Shown in pieces: positions 11,231 to 20,622 of a DNA stretch of 64,000 nucleotides. The stretch covers positions 1 to 64,000 of the forward strand of contig JADJLQ010000002.1 of NCBI GenBank assembly GCA_016709995.1, written 5' to 3'. Each line of letters begins with the position of its first letter. Position 1 is the stretch's first letter. The notes below the pieces were generated by a model. It ran no database searches and was not told the origin of the DNA. It saw only the letters and a list, made by a program, of their open reading frames with translations. The stretch is from Saprospiraceae bacterium (GTDB lineage Bacteria > Bacteroidota > Bacteroidia > Chitinophagales > Saprospiraceae). The position numbers and the translations under genes are program-made.

Positions 11231-11386
11231 TGAAAGACTAAATTGGAGTGACCTGCGCTTTTTTTCTGCGGATTTTTATATACAGCATAAAGACAACGAA
11301 AACTCAAAAGTACATAGAGACTCCCTTGGAAAGGTAGTTGCTTTAATAAAATGCAAAAGGGACAAAGTACTATTCACCGCTGAATA
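11231..11386 (+). other. Unassigned open stretch in the 435-bp intergenic region
   Basis: Between the DUF4386 gene and the first VOC gene one frame stays open for about 50 codons and ends in a TAA at about 11386 (reading LRFFSADFYIQHKDNENSK and GKVVALIKCKRDKVLF). There is no start codon in a sensible place and I recognise no family. It may be the tail of another decayed gene. The rest of 11015-11449 shows nothing. Confidence 0.2.
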
Positions 11387-11449
11387 ATTTCCAAAAACGT
11401 TTTTTTAAACGAAAATGACCATACTCACAAAAACAATATCTTACTTACC

Positions 11450-11978
11450 ATGAAAAAGATAATATTATTATTTTTTGCTTTTGCGGTGACCTTCGTGCTT
11501 GGCTTCGCATTTAAATCAATCACCACGAAAAGTGTTAATAGTCAGCAATCAATAAAAAAAGTAACCGGCATCGGAGGTATATTCTTTAAGTGCAAAGATC
11601 CAAAAGCTATGCGCGCCTGGTATGCAGCCCATCTTGGGCTCAATACGAATGAGTATGGGGCCGTTTTCGAGTGGAGACAAGGCAGTGACACTTCCAAAAA
11701 AGGCTTTACTCAATGGAGTCCTTTTAACGAAAAAACCAGGTATTTTGAACCGTCCACCAAAGACTTTATGATTAATTACAGGATTGAAAACGTAGAAACC
11801 CTGATAGAAGAACTGAAAAAAAAGCGGAGTAACCGTGGTTGACACCATTTAATCATATGAATATGGCAAATTTGTCCATATCTTAGACCCGGAGGGCAAC
11901 AAAATTGAATTATGGGAGCCAAACGATATTGAATTTGAAAAGCTCGGTGAGCAGATAGGCGCTAAGACCACAAAATAA
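11450..11978 (+). pseudogene. VOC/glyoxalase family protein with signal sequence, frameshift plus in-frame stop
   Basis: An N-terminal hydrophobic segment (residues 4-22) precedes a vicinal-oxygen-chelate fold: GIGGIFFKCKDPKAMRAWYAAHLGL, then WSPFNEKTRYFEP and DFMINYRIENVETLIEELK. A shift near 11820 leads to VTVVDTI, a TAA where the neighbouring paralog has a coding codon, then YEYGKFVHILDPEGNKIELW, the typical VOC end with the metal-site glutamate. Restored length is about 175 residues. It is a tandem paralog of the gene at 12039. The substrate is unknown; family members include glyoxalases and antibiotic-resistance proteins. An indel and a nonsense change together make real decay more likely here than for its neighbours. 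Confidence 0.65.
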
Positions 11979-12038
11979 TTTTGATCTCCTCCCCCTTCTG
12001 CTTACTTTTAGTGAGTCGATGACTAAAAACTTTTCATT

Positions 12039-12466
12039 ATGGAAAAACAAAATAACACCTCTGACCACGATACTCCACCTGCTGACTCTACCCCAAAGGT
12101 GACAGACATTGGTGGCATTTTCTTTTTACCGACAATCCGCAGGAAACGAAAGACTGGTATAGCAAAAATCTGGGACTTGAAATCAATGAATGGGGTGCCT
12201 CGAGTTTTGATTCCCGAAATATCGACAAACCTGAAGAGATAAACACGCTTCAGTGGAGCCCTTTTAAAACAGGCAGTGACTATTTCGCTCCTTCAAAAAA
12301 GGAGTTTATGATTAATTACCGGGTGCAGAATATAGAAGGACTGCTAGACAAGCTCAAAGAAAACGGCGTAACCATACTGGAGGATATAGTGACTTACGAC
12401 TATGGCAAATTTGTACATATCATGGACACCCAGGGCAATAAGATCGAACTATGGGAGCCTGTTTGA
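12039..12466 (+). pseudogene. VOC/glyoxalase family protein, one frameshift
   Basis: Cytosolic paralog of the previous gene. It starts MEKQNNTSDHDTPP, continues PKVTDIGGIFF, and after a shift near 12120 reads DNPQETKDWYSKNLGLEIN, then LQWSPFKTGSDYFAPSKKEF, INYRVQNIEGLLDKLKENGV and YDYGKFVHIMDTQGNKIELWEP. The C-terminal motif carries the conserved glutamate of VOC metal sites. Restored length is about 142 residues. The two paralogs share most of the last 60 residues and lie 60 bp apart, so they arose by tandem duplication; the first gained or kept an export signal. Both are broken in this sequence. Confidence 0.65.
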
Positions 12467-12566
12467 AAATGAAGTTGTTCAATTTATCGAATGAGCATTG
12501 CCTGCATGGGTGATCTTAATCATAACAAACTTCGGGATACTGATTACCACTGTACAACTATAAATT

Positions 12567-13268
12567 ATGGGACTGTTTGACAACCTCTTTGGGAAGAAGA
12601 AAAAGGATGAAAATGTACCACACCCGACAGAAATCAAAAAGGAGCAATTAGAGACAGGTGACACGTTTATTTCGACTGGGAATAATGATGCCTATAGAAT
12701 AATCAGACCGCTCACACCTTTGCAACAAACAAAAATTGATAAATCAACTATCCTGCTCCGGGCAAGCCAGCTGTATATGCACTACTGGACGGACCACCTG
12801 GTTTGTGAAGACCCAGACGATCAGGATTGGTTAAATAAGGTTATGTTTTTTTGGAAAGCTGAAGAACCATTTCCCAAAAAATCCTTGCCCCCGATTTTTG
12901 AAACTTTCAAAGTCAAAAACTTTCTGTTCACAGGCAATACTTCTATCATTTCATTAAAAGGTGGACAAGTAATGCCCTGGTATGGAATGCCAGGATTGGG
13001 AGAGAAACTCTTTTGCGAAATAAATGGACAAAAAATAACCATACCCGAACTAAACAAACTTGGTTTAGTTGACTATGTTGACTTTATTGAACTCGCTGAT
13101 GACAATGTAGACATACTGACCAATAGGGAGGACTATTTCTTTCTCATTGACAATAGAATTACACCTTTCCAAAAAGGTAATTTTTATCTAAATGGTACCC
13201 CTATTCCTATATATGTAGCATACAGCATCGGCGGAATTCATATCGTTAAAAAAACAGAGTTAGAATAA
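12567..13268 (+). CDS. Hypothetical protein with a TNT-like C-terminal region
   Basis: An intact 233-residue gene, the only unbroken one of size in the first 14 kb. It starts with GLFDNLFGKKKK, an amphipathic N-terminus shared by many small cytosolic proteins. The middle part (about residues 100-165) reads LPPIFETFKVKNFLFTG and then QVMPWYGMPGLGEK, which resembles the TNT (tuberculosis necrotising toxin, NAD glycohydrolase) fold with its WFGQPGxGxQ segment and a following ELxxLGLVDYV helix. The similarity is weak and the Gln of that motif is not kept. It may be a TNT relative, an immunity protein or something unrelated. No signal peptide and no linked partner gene are seen. Confidence 0.5.
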   Translation: MGLFDNLFGKKKKDENVPHPTEIKKEQLETGDTFISTGNNDAYRIIRPLTPLQQTKIDKSTILLRASQLYMHYWTDHLVCEDPDDQDWLNKVMFFWKAEEPFPKKSLPPIFETFKVKNFLFTGNTSIISLKGGQVMPWYGMPGLGEKLFCEINGQKITIPELNKLGLVDYVDFIELADDNVDILTNREDYFFLIDNRITPFQKGNFYLNGTPIPIYVAYSIGGIHIVKKTELE

Positions 13269-13518
13269 ATCAAAAAATTAATAAATACTAACACTCCTCC
13301 AACATGATGCCAAAACTCCAGTCGATTTAATACGGAGAGTATTGCGCAATATTGCCCCATCCTTCTTTATATGTAGTTAATAATCAGTTAGTTGCAACTA
13401 TATGATCCAAACCTTTATTCCAGATTGGGATTGGGTATATTTTACGAATGAAGATAATTAATTAACAAAACAGCCATTTATTTGTTGCAGCTGATGAACT
13501 ATACAAGGTACATACTAC

Positions 13519-14216
13519 ATGTCTAACTATTTAATCATCGGTGCATCTTCAGGAATAGGTAAAGCACTTGCTTTGAAATTGGCAGATGACGGTCATCAGG
13601 TGTATGGAACTTATCATAAAAATGAAATCCATGCTGACAATCCGCTTCTTCATTATTACCCATTAAATGTGTTAGCTGAAAGCATGGTGCTTGATTTTTT
13701 ACCCGATACCTTAAACGGTCTTATTTACTGCCCCGGCAGCATCAACCTGCGACCATTTGAAAGAATTAAACCTGCTGATTTTTTAAATGACTACCAACTG
13801 CAAGTCGTAGGAGCCATTAAGGTCATACAAGCGGTTGCACCAAAATTAAAAATCAGTGATAATGCAGCCATTATATTATTCTCCACCTTTGCAGTCCAAA
13901 CCGGTTTGCAGTTTCATTCACAAGTGTCTGCATCCAAAGGCGCGATCGAAGGTCTGACAAAAGCATTGGCAGCTGAATATGCTCCCCGTATCAGAGTAAA
14001 TTGTATAGCCCCTCACTCACCGACACTCCAATGGCAGCGTCATTATTAAATAGTGATAAGAAAAGAGAATATAATGATCAGCGCCACCCGCTAAAAAGAA
14101 TCGGCACTACGGAGGATATCGTCAACATGGTGGAATTTTTACTTTCATCAAAAGCTGGGTGGATCACCGGACAGATTATGCACGTAGATGGTGGAATATC
14201 TACTTTAAAAGTATAA
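13519..14216 (+). pseudogene. Short-chain dehydrogenase/reductase, frameshifted and lacking the catalytic Tyr
   Basis: The NAD(P) motif is YLIIGASSGIGKALALKLA at residues 4-22. The region that normally reads YxxxK is HSQVSASKGAIEGLTKALAAE, with Val in place of the Tyr but the Lys kept. A shift near 14010 breaks the protein after RVNCIAP; the rest (LTDTPMAASLLNSDKKREYN, then GWITGQIMHVDGGIS) is in another frame. Restored length is about 232 residues, a normal classical SDR. The missing Tyr is seen in a known subgroup of SDR-like proteins, so it may be a real property. Substrate unknown. Confidence 0.7.
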
Positions 14217-14416
14217 AATCAATGGTGCCATTTTATTATTTAAAACTAAATTGAATGAAAGAATTTAGGAATGTTAAAGAGTTCAAATATTTTCAAACAT
14301 CACGGAGGAGGTTGGGCGCACTTGCTATTACACCAGTTTAATCATAAATCAACTTCCATAAAAATTTGATTACAGAATTATTGATTTAGAAAAAAGGGAT
14401 TGAAAAAAATATTTTT

Positions 14417-15847
14417 ATGAAAATTTTACTTACGGGGGTCACCGGATACATTGCACAAAGATTATTGCCTGTTTTGTTGGAAAACGGGCACGAGGTAATA
14501 TGTTGTGTCAGAGATAAAATCAGATTTAATAAGAAAAATTATTTAACCTCCAAGCTCTCCGTCATAGAGGTAGATTTTTTAAACAAGGAGAGCTTACAGT
14601 ATATTCCCAATGATATCGATGTAGCATATTACCTCATCCACTCTATGTCAACGCAAATCGGGGACTTTGAAAACATGGAGGAAATATGTGCCACTAATTT
14701 TAAAAATCGCATTGAACAGACAAATGTCAAACAGGTTATTTACCTCAGTGGGATCAGCAACGCTGACGAATTATCAAAACATTTGTCATCGCGAAAGCAT
14801 GTGGAAACCGTTTTATCAGGTTCTGATTTTGCCCTCACCACTTTAAAGGCCGGCATCATAGTAGGATCAGGAAGTGCTTCCTTTGAAATCATTCGTGATT
14901 TAGTGGAGAAATTACCTTTTATGATTGCACCGCGTTGGCTAAAAACAAAATGTCAACCCATTGCTATTCGTAACGTAGTAGAATTTTTAATTGGTGTCAT
15001 TGGTAAAACCGAAACATACAATAACAGTTACGATATTGGTGGTCCCGATATACTAAGTTACAAAGACATGCTTTTGCGATTTGCCAAAATACGGGGCTTG
15101 AAGCGGCGCATCGTGATCGTGCCGGTCATGACTCCCAAAATATCGTCCTACTGGTTGTATTTTGTAACTGCTACCTCCTTTGCGCTTGCAAAAAATTTGG
15201 TAAACAGCATGAAAATTGAAGTGACCTGCACACCCAATAATTTAGCTGCACTGCTGGGTATTAAACTGATTGATTATGACGCTTCAATAAAACTTGCTTT
15301 TGGCAAAATAGAACAAAACCAAGTGGTCTCCAGTTGGAAGGATGCACAAACAAGTAATATCTTCAGTAAGGGTCTTTCAAAATTTATTGAAGTGCCTGTC
15401 AATGGGTGTTATAAAGATATTCGTTCGATTAAGGTTGAAAACAGCCATGCTACGCTTGAAAAAATATGGGCCATTGGTGGAAAAACCGGCTGGTATTATG
15501 GCAACTGGCTTTGGGAAATCAGAGGGTTTATAGATCAGATGATGGGTGGCGTGGGTATGCGAAGAGGCAGGAAAAGTGATACAGAAATAGCCTCAGGTGA
15601 TGCGCTTGATTTTTGGCGGGTGCTGCTAGCTGATAAACATGAAAAACGACTGCTGTTGTATGCCGAAATGAAACTGCCGGGCGAAGCCTGGCTGGAATTT
15701 ATCATTGACAAAAATGACATACTGATACAAACAGCCACCTTTAGACCCCTGGGCTTATTAGGTCGATTATATTGGTATGCTGTACTTCCTTTTCACGGAC
15801 TGATTTTTAATGGAATGATTCATAAACTAGCCAGCACAAAACCATAA
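14417..15847 (+). CDS. NAD(P)-binding SDR/DUF2867 protein
   Basis: An intact 476-residue protein. Residues 1-290 form an atypical SDR/NmrA-like domain with the nucleotide motif LLTGVTGYIAQRLLP, then AYYLIHSMSTQIGDF and VIYLSGISNADE. Residues 320-476 are DUF2867, with WAIGGKTGWYYGNWLWEIRGFIDQ, GRKSDTEIASGDALDFWRV and a hydrophobic C-terminus (LGRLYWYAVLPFHGLIFNGM). This two-domain architecture is common in Bacteroidota and Actinobacteria; the substrate is not known, a lipid or quinone-like molecule being a guess from the hydrophobic tail. It marks the point from which genes in this window are intact. Confidence 0.85.
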   Translation: MKILLTGVTGYIAQRLLPVLLENGHEVICCVRDKIRFNKKNYLTSKLSVIEVDFLNKESLQYIPNDIDVAYYLIHSMSTQIGDFENMEEICATNFKNRIEQTNVKQVIYLSGISNADELSKHLSSRKHVETVLSGSDFALTTLKAGIIVGSGSASFEIIRDLVEKLPFMIAPRWLKTKCQPIAIRNVVEFLIGVIGKTETYNNSYDIGGPDILSYKDMLLRFAKIRGLKRRIVIVPVMTPKISSYWLYFVTATSFALAKNLVNSMKIEVTCTPNNLAALLGIKLIDYDASIKLAFGKIEQNQVVSSWKDAQTSNIFSKGLSKFIEVPVNGCYKDIRSIKVENSHATLEKIWAIGGKTGWYYGNWLWEIRGFIDQMMGGVGMRRGRKSDTEIASGDALDFWRVLLADKHEKRLLLYAEMKLPGEAWLEFIIDKNDILIQTATFRPLGLLGRLYWYAVLPFHGLIFNGMIHKLASTKP

Positions 15848-15964
15848 TAATAAATTGGCAAAACCAAGGCCCATATTCCGAGGATCACATTTGCATGAAA
15901 CATCAACTTCGGGGGATAAATCGAAAACATTATCCACAAACAGTTCCGGATATTTTCTCCAACC

Positions 15965-17710
15965 CTAGATAATCAACCTAACCCCACCCAATTGCTCCAG
16001 GCTGAATGGGAACCGATCTCCGGGAGATCCAATAAACATAAAATTCACTGGCACATTCCATTCTTTGGATAGTCTTTTGATCAGGTCCGGCCCAAAATCT
16101 TCTTCCAATTGGATAAAATCTATTTTGATCTCAGGGTATTCTCTGTCCAACACATCCAGGTCGGAGACAAATTGTTCAGCTACTCTTTCTCCTTTATTTA
16201 ATGCCCTGACAATCCGGAGTTTTTTGGTGTGTTCATTGTGCTGAATATATAGCATTACTTTATTTAGAGTTGAGATCGTATCATCTTTAGTAAAATAGAC
16301 GAACTCCTGGGAGTTGATCTTATCGATTATCTGGAGAATATCATTATTGGATTTTTCCAGTACCTGCTGGACAGGGGTGAGAAAATATTTGATCAGCTTG
16401 AGAATGAACTTCAGGAGCACCGTCCGGTTAAGCATAATGATGATCAATAGAATAGTAGGTATAAAATATTCAAAAAATACCGTGAGGTAAGCAGGGTTTA
16501 AGATGGCATTGCCGATGATGGCGATGATCACTGCTGCAATGGCGAGAAACAAGGATGGCCAGGATGATTTTTCCGGGCGGGGAAGATTCCTCCTTTTCAC
16601 TTTTAATAAGATATTGCCGATACCAAATAACACCATGACCGACAAAAAAGCAATAGTATATACCCCAGCCAATGCGCCTAATTTGCCTTGAGTGAGCAGC
16701 AGTATCGATACACATAAGAAAAAGAAAGCGATCGCAATTCGATACGAACTTCCCCTATTGTTTTTCTTCAGTAGAAATGGTGGCAATACCCTATCCAGCG
16801 TCATCCTTTCTACCAATCCGGTGACACCGACAAACGAAGTCAATACCGCACCACTAAGCACCAGGGCTGCATCTACCGAGATGACGATCGAAAGCCAGCT
16901 ACCTCCGGATAAACCTCCCATATACGATAGCAAAGCCTCCTGATGCTGTTCGATTGTAGGTATCGGGATGATGGCCAACGCCAAAAAAGCCATCAATGGA
17001 TTGAATACCGTGACAACGATCCACATATTTCTGAGGGTTTTAGGAAATACCCCTTTTTCCTGCTCCTCCACAAAATTGGCCGAACTTTCAAATCCACTGA
17101 TGCCCAGCATAGCTGCAGAAAATCCAAAGAACAGGGCTTTCCAGATACTGCCTGATTTCACAGGGGCCAGAGAGTTGCTCGTAAAGACATCCAGGCCATG
17201 GTTCATCAAATAGATACCCGCAAACACCGACAAGACTACCAGGGAGACCAGGTGAAAAATAAAGATGACGATGGCCACCTTGGATGACTCGCCGATCCCA
17301 ATGATGCTCAAACCCATGAATATGGCCAGCAGTACGATGGTGGAGGCGATCACCGGTAGATTTTCAAACAATGCATGTGCGTAGTGCATGGCTTCATTGG
17401 CCGATATCACTGCAGTAGCCATATAGGAAAGCAGCGTAAAAGCAGCTGCCAGCGAAGCCATAGGCTTACTGGTCGTATTCAGTAAAGCATTGTAAGCTCC
17501 CCCATTCAAAGGCAATGCCCCTACCACCTCTCCATACACTTTTCTAAACAGGAAAAGGACTGCCCCCACCATCAGGAGGGCGATCCAGGCATATTGGCCG
17601 GAGTAGATCACCGCCAGGGCCGATACATATAAACAGGAAGAACTGATATCGTTGCCGGAGATGGCGGTGGACGCGAGTTCGTTTAATTTTTTTGAATGAG
17701 GTTGTTTCAT
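15965..17710 (-). CDS. APC-superfamily amino-acid permease with C-terminal cytosolic domain
   Basis: The first 430 residues hold about 12 membrane helices of the APC fold, with the start LNELASTAISGNDISSSCLYV and the conserved segment LPLNGGAYNALLNTTSKP. The last 130 residues are hydrophilic and end FIGSPGDRFPFSLEQLGGVR; they resemble the soluble USP-like regulatory tail seen in some bacterial APC transporters. Length is 581 residues. It probably imports an amino acid or related cation at the inner membrane, substrate unknown. It converges with the SDR-DUF2867 gene and has a 273-bp upstream region shared with the divergent dioxygenase gene, in which I see no clear site. Confidence 0.85.
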   Translation of the reverse strand: MKQPHSKKLNELASTAISGNDISSSCLYVSALAVIYSGQYAWIALLMVGAVLFLFRKVYGEVVGALPLNGGAYNALLNTTSKPMASLAAAFTLLSYMATAVISANEAMHYAHALFENLPVIASTIVLLAIFMGLSIIGIGESSKVAIVIFIFHLVSLVVLSVFAGIYLMNHGLDVFTSNSLAPVKSGSIWKALFFGFSAAMLGISGFESSANFVEEQEKGVFPKTLRNMWIVVTVFNPLMAFLALAIIPIPTIEQHQEALLSYMGGLSGGSWLSIVISVDAALVLSGAVLTSFVGVTGLVERMTLDRVLPPFLLKKNNRGSSYRIAIAFFFLCVSILLLTQGKLGALAGVYTIAFLSVMVLFGIGNILLKVKRRNLPRPEKSSWPSLFLAIAAVIIAIIGNAILNPAYLTVFFEYFIPTILLIIIMLNRTVLLKFILKLIKYFLTPVQQVLEKSNNDILQIIDKINSQEFVYFTKDDTISTLNKVMLYIQHNEHTKKLRIVRALNKGERVAEQFVSDLDVLDREYPEIKIDFIQLEEDFGPDLIKRLSKEWNVPVNFMFIGSPGDRFPFSLEQLGGVRLII

Positions 17711-18034
17711 TGTTGATTTCTTGCGGACAACACAGCTTTTATGCTCATAATCTGGAAGGCAATTATAGAGCTATTTTGGAAATAATTTTTATAAACATGG
17801 ACCTGGTATGGCTAAAAGCAATAGGAATTTTTATTAACTAATTCAGTAGGGTTCATTGTCATATAAAAAGGTTGCAATTAATTGACCCATGATTTTACAA
17901 TATAAATCCCCATCTTTAAAGCAGTTTAGCAACCGTTCTGTGCACCAGGCATACACTACACCAATCTGCCTTTTCGTTTAGTAATGATACAGGGAGGGCT
18001 TGCCACTAAAATTTTTAACCTAAAACCTAAAATT

Positions 18035-18922
18035 ATGCAACGTAGAAAATTTTTAAAAAATTCATCGATGTCCGTCCTTAGCATCAGTGCATTCGGAAGT
18101 TTAAACTATAATGGTAAAAGCTTTGTGGGTGATACCTCCACTACCACAGATATTCTTGGTCCATTTTACAGGCCAGGGGCTCCTTTGAAGACTAACCTTA
18201 TCCTCCCCAATTCAAAGGGCGCTCCCGTCATTTTAAAAGGAAGTATTTTTAAAGAAGATGGAAAAACTCCTATCGAAAATGCGTTAGTCGAAATATGGCA
18301 TTGCGATGAAAATGAAGTGTATGACAATGCCTCTGATGAATACAGGTATCGTGGTGGCCAAAAAACAAAAAAACAAGGAACCTATAAGTTTACGACGATT
18401 GTACCTGTTTCCTATAAAGCTAATCCGGACAATGAAGCCTCCTGGAGGCCTGCTCATATCCATATGCGGGTGTCTGTACCAAATCAGCAGGACTTAATAA
18501 CTCAAATATATTTTAAAGGGGATAAGTATGTGGAGACAGACAAATGGGCTGCTTCGCCTCAGGCCGTAAATAGAATACTTGATATTTCCAAAAATAAATC
18601 CGGCGAAAGCGAGATTGTCTTTAATGTGATTTTGAACAAAGAGATTCCTCTTGACAAAAATGTATATGATAAGATTACCGGGATTTATACACTGGGAGAC
18701 GGTAATGCTTTTGAGTTTTTAAAAAAGGATGACTTGATATTTATGAAAAGAAATGGACTGCTTTTGGCAGGTCTTAAATATATAGGCAATAATACCTTTG
18801 AAGGTGGAATAGGATACCCTAAAGCTAGTTTTGAAATAGAAAAGGACGGAGGTGTAAAAGTAGTTGTCACTACAGAAGGCAAAACCTATAATGGAACAAA
18901 ATATTTAAAGTACAGTCAATAA
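18035..18922 (+). CDS. Tat-exported intradiol ring-cleavage dioxygenase-like protein
   Basis: Start chosen at ATG 18035 because it gives a twin-arginine signal, QRRKFLKNSSMSVLSISAFG; the ATG at 17984 only adds 17 residues of no clear role. The domain shows TDILGPFYRPGAP, a beta-rich core ALVEIWHCDENEVYD, the iron-ligand Tyr in EYRYRGGQ, and the two His ligands in RPAHIHMRV. These are the Tyr and His ligands of Fe(III) intradiol (catechol/protocatechuate) dioxygenases. After residue 205 about 90 extra residues form a DUF3471-like beta domain ending YNGTKYLKY. Length is 295 residues. An exported member probably acts on an extracellular or periplasmic aromatic compound; the real substrate is unknown. 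Confidence 0.85.
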   Translation: MQRRKFLKNSSMSVLSISAFGSLNYNGKSFVGDTSTTTDILGPFYRPGAPLKTNLILPNSKGAPVILKGSIFKEDGKTPIENALVEIWHCDENEVYDNASDEYRYRGGQKTKKQGTYKFTTIVPVSYKANPDNEASWRPAHIHMRVSVPNQQDLITQIYFKGDKYVETDKWAASPQAVNRILDISKNKSGESEIVFNVILNKEIPLDKNVYDKITGIYTLGDGNAFEFLKKDDLIFMKRNGLLLAGLKYIGNNTFEGGIGYPKASFEIEKDGGVKVVVTTEGKTYNGTKYLKYSQ

Positions 18923-19002
18923 TATATGGCTTTAGTTGGAGGCATAGCCTGATTACAAAAAGCGAACTGTCAATACCAGTAAAGAAAATAGGCTTATCCT
19001 TT

Positions 19003-19935
19003 TTAGAACACATCCAGGTCATGCCCAGATACGACCGGTCCATCATATTTTGAGCGGATCTCCTCCAATAATTTTTCCTCTGTAGAGCTCCAGATCAGCT
19101 GGTGAGTCAGCACCAATAATTTTGGTTTGACCTGGTTAGCGATCGCTGCCAATTGGCTGGTAGAAGTGTGAAACTGTGCATGGTAAGCTTGCCAGGCAGG
19201 GGTTCGTTTTGCATAACCTTCTTCAGAATAAACCTCATGTATCAGGATATCACAGCCCCGTGCTTGTTCGATTAGTTCCTCACTAAAAGTACAATCACCG
19301 GACACCACGATGACCTTGTCCGGCGTCTCAAATCTAAATCCATATGCTTCTTTCCACGATCCATGATGGACTTTAAATGCTTTGACTACGACATTGTCAT
19401 CCCTGTAGATCACACCAGGACTCAGCGTTTGCGCTATTACTTTGTAAGCCATAGAATCACCATGCTCCAATCCATGTACCCGCAGGTCGATATCTTCTGA
19501 GTAAGCAGCCAGGATATGATCAGTCATGGATTGGATCCCGGCAGGGCCAAATACCCTGGCCGGGCCCTCGCGATTCAATACCGCAGGAGTGAGGATAAAA
19601 TCAGGATAGCCTATTGTATGATCAGAGTGAAGATGTGTAATAAACAAGGTATTGATCAGAGAGGCCTTCAATCCATCTATCCCCATCTCATAGGCCGCCG
19701 CGGCTCTGCGTATGACCCCCGGACCACAATCGACCAGATACGGGGTACCATTTACGACAATGGCCAATGAGGGGCCCGATCGGTCCGCTTCGGCATTGGG
19801 TGTGCCAGTGCCGAGGAGTATGACTTGAGTGATGGGATTGGGAGTGGTGTCAGCCATTTGCGCAGTGATGGACTTATAGCATATAGTCTGCAGCAATAGA
19901 GCTATAAGGATGGGCTGGATTAGATTTTTTTGCAT
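19003..19935 (-). CDS. Exported MBL-fold metallo-hydrolase (RNase Z/arylsulfatase-like)
   Basis: Start chosen at ATG 19935, which gives a signal peptide (MQKNLIQPILIALLLQTICY, cut after ITAQ); the frame opens 63 bp earlier at 19998. The metal site is FITHLHSDHTIGY, preceded by ILLGTGTPNAEADRSGPS and LVDCGPGV, and followed by VVSGDCTFSEELIE and LVLTHQLIW. This is the RNase Z/ElaC-like arrangement of the beta-lactamase superfamily, in an exported version of about 310 residues like the periplasmic arylsulfatase-type hydrolases. It converges with the dioxygenase gene (80 bp apart). Substrate unknown; RNA is unlikely outside the cytosol. Confidence 0.85.
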   Translation of the reverse strand: MQKNLIQPILIALLLQTICYKSITAQMADTTPNPITQVILLGTGTPNAEADRSGPSLAIVVNGTPYLVDCGPGVIRRAAAAYEMGIDGLKASLINTLFITHLHSDHTIGYPDFILTPAVLNREGPARVFGPAGIQSMTDHILAAYSEDIDLRVHGLEHGDSMAYKVIAQTLSPGVIYRDDNVVVKAFKVHHGSWKEAYGFRFETPDKVIVVSGDCTFSEELIEQARGCDILIHEVYSEEGYAKRTPAWQAYHAQFHTSTSQLAAIANQVKPKLLVLTHQLIWSSTEEKLLEEIRSKYDGPVVSGHDLDVF

Positions 19936-20104
19936 GGAGGGTGTAAAGATAGGGTTAGTCTTAGGAATGAGACGAGAGGGTGACCTCAATTGATTCACCT
20001 TAGTCTCAAAGCGGTTAGCTGTTTACCGAATTTTTTTTCTCTTCAAGAAGTATTTTTCCAACTGACATTCCTTTAAAAAACTTTTAATTAAGGATTGCAG
20101 TCAT

Positions 20105-20286
20105 TTATTCGCTGTCGAGTTTTTTAAGCTCAGTATATAAATTTTCTATTCTTTCGTAACATTCTTTAAACATATCCATCTTAAAAGGTGCAATAATTTC
20201 AAAATAAGGTTTGAAATAATTTTCAATTTCATGAGTTAACAGGAGAATTTGTAGTCTCCTGTTAAATCAATATCAATAAAGTCCAT
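20105..20286 (-). pseudogene. Small frameshifted ORF downstream of the toxin locus, possible second immunity remnant
   Basis: Reading from ATG 20286 gives MDFIDIDLTGDYKF, a stop in that frame, and in the next frame LTHEIENYFKPYFEIIAPF followed by MDMFKECYERIENLYTELKK and a TAA at 20105. The mended peptide is about 60 residues, acidic and helical. It lies 8 bp after the candidate immunity ORF on the same strand and has the same low GC, so it may be the end of that gene or a second immunity gene. No family recognised. Confidence 0.35.
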
Positions 20287-20293
20287 AAATCAA

Positions 20294-20622
20294 TCATAAT
20301 TCTAATATTATGAATAATTTAAATGAATGATTTAACGCTCTAATATAAGGCAGCGAAATATTGATTATATCATAAATATTTATAGACTTTAATTTCCCAT
20401 TACAATTAGCATTTGTCTTTCTACATGAAGCCAAATATCCAATTCTTTTTACTTGCTTTTCAACAGGGGTCAATAACTCAAATTCCATTTCATTTTTTAA
20501 GTTCAACCAAGCAGATATTTGGCAATTCAAATCTCTCTTTAAGTCCTCATCCAAATTCTCTTCTTTTCTTTCCACTTTAATAGAAAATCTAGCTTTCTAT
20601 CAATAATTGTCATTGTCTTCAT
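20294..20622 (-). pseudogene. Candidate immunity gene for the ADP-ribosyltransferase toxin, frameshifted
   Basis: An ATG at 20622 overlaps the toxin's stop codon (ATGA at 20622-20619), the layout expected of a translationally coupled immunity gene. That frame reads MKTMTIIDRKLDFLLK and then stops early. A one-base shift in the stretch near 20575-20580 joins it to the 93-codon frame at 20575-20294 (ERKEENLDEDLKRDLNCQIS, then SAWLNLKNEMEFELL and INIYDIINISLPYIRALNHS). The mended protein is about 110 residues, hydrophilic, without signal peptide, as cytosolic immunity proteins are. No family recognised; the call rests on position, size, coupling and low GC. If the shift is real, the cell carries the toxin without a working partner. 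Confidence 0.5.
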
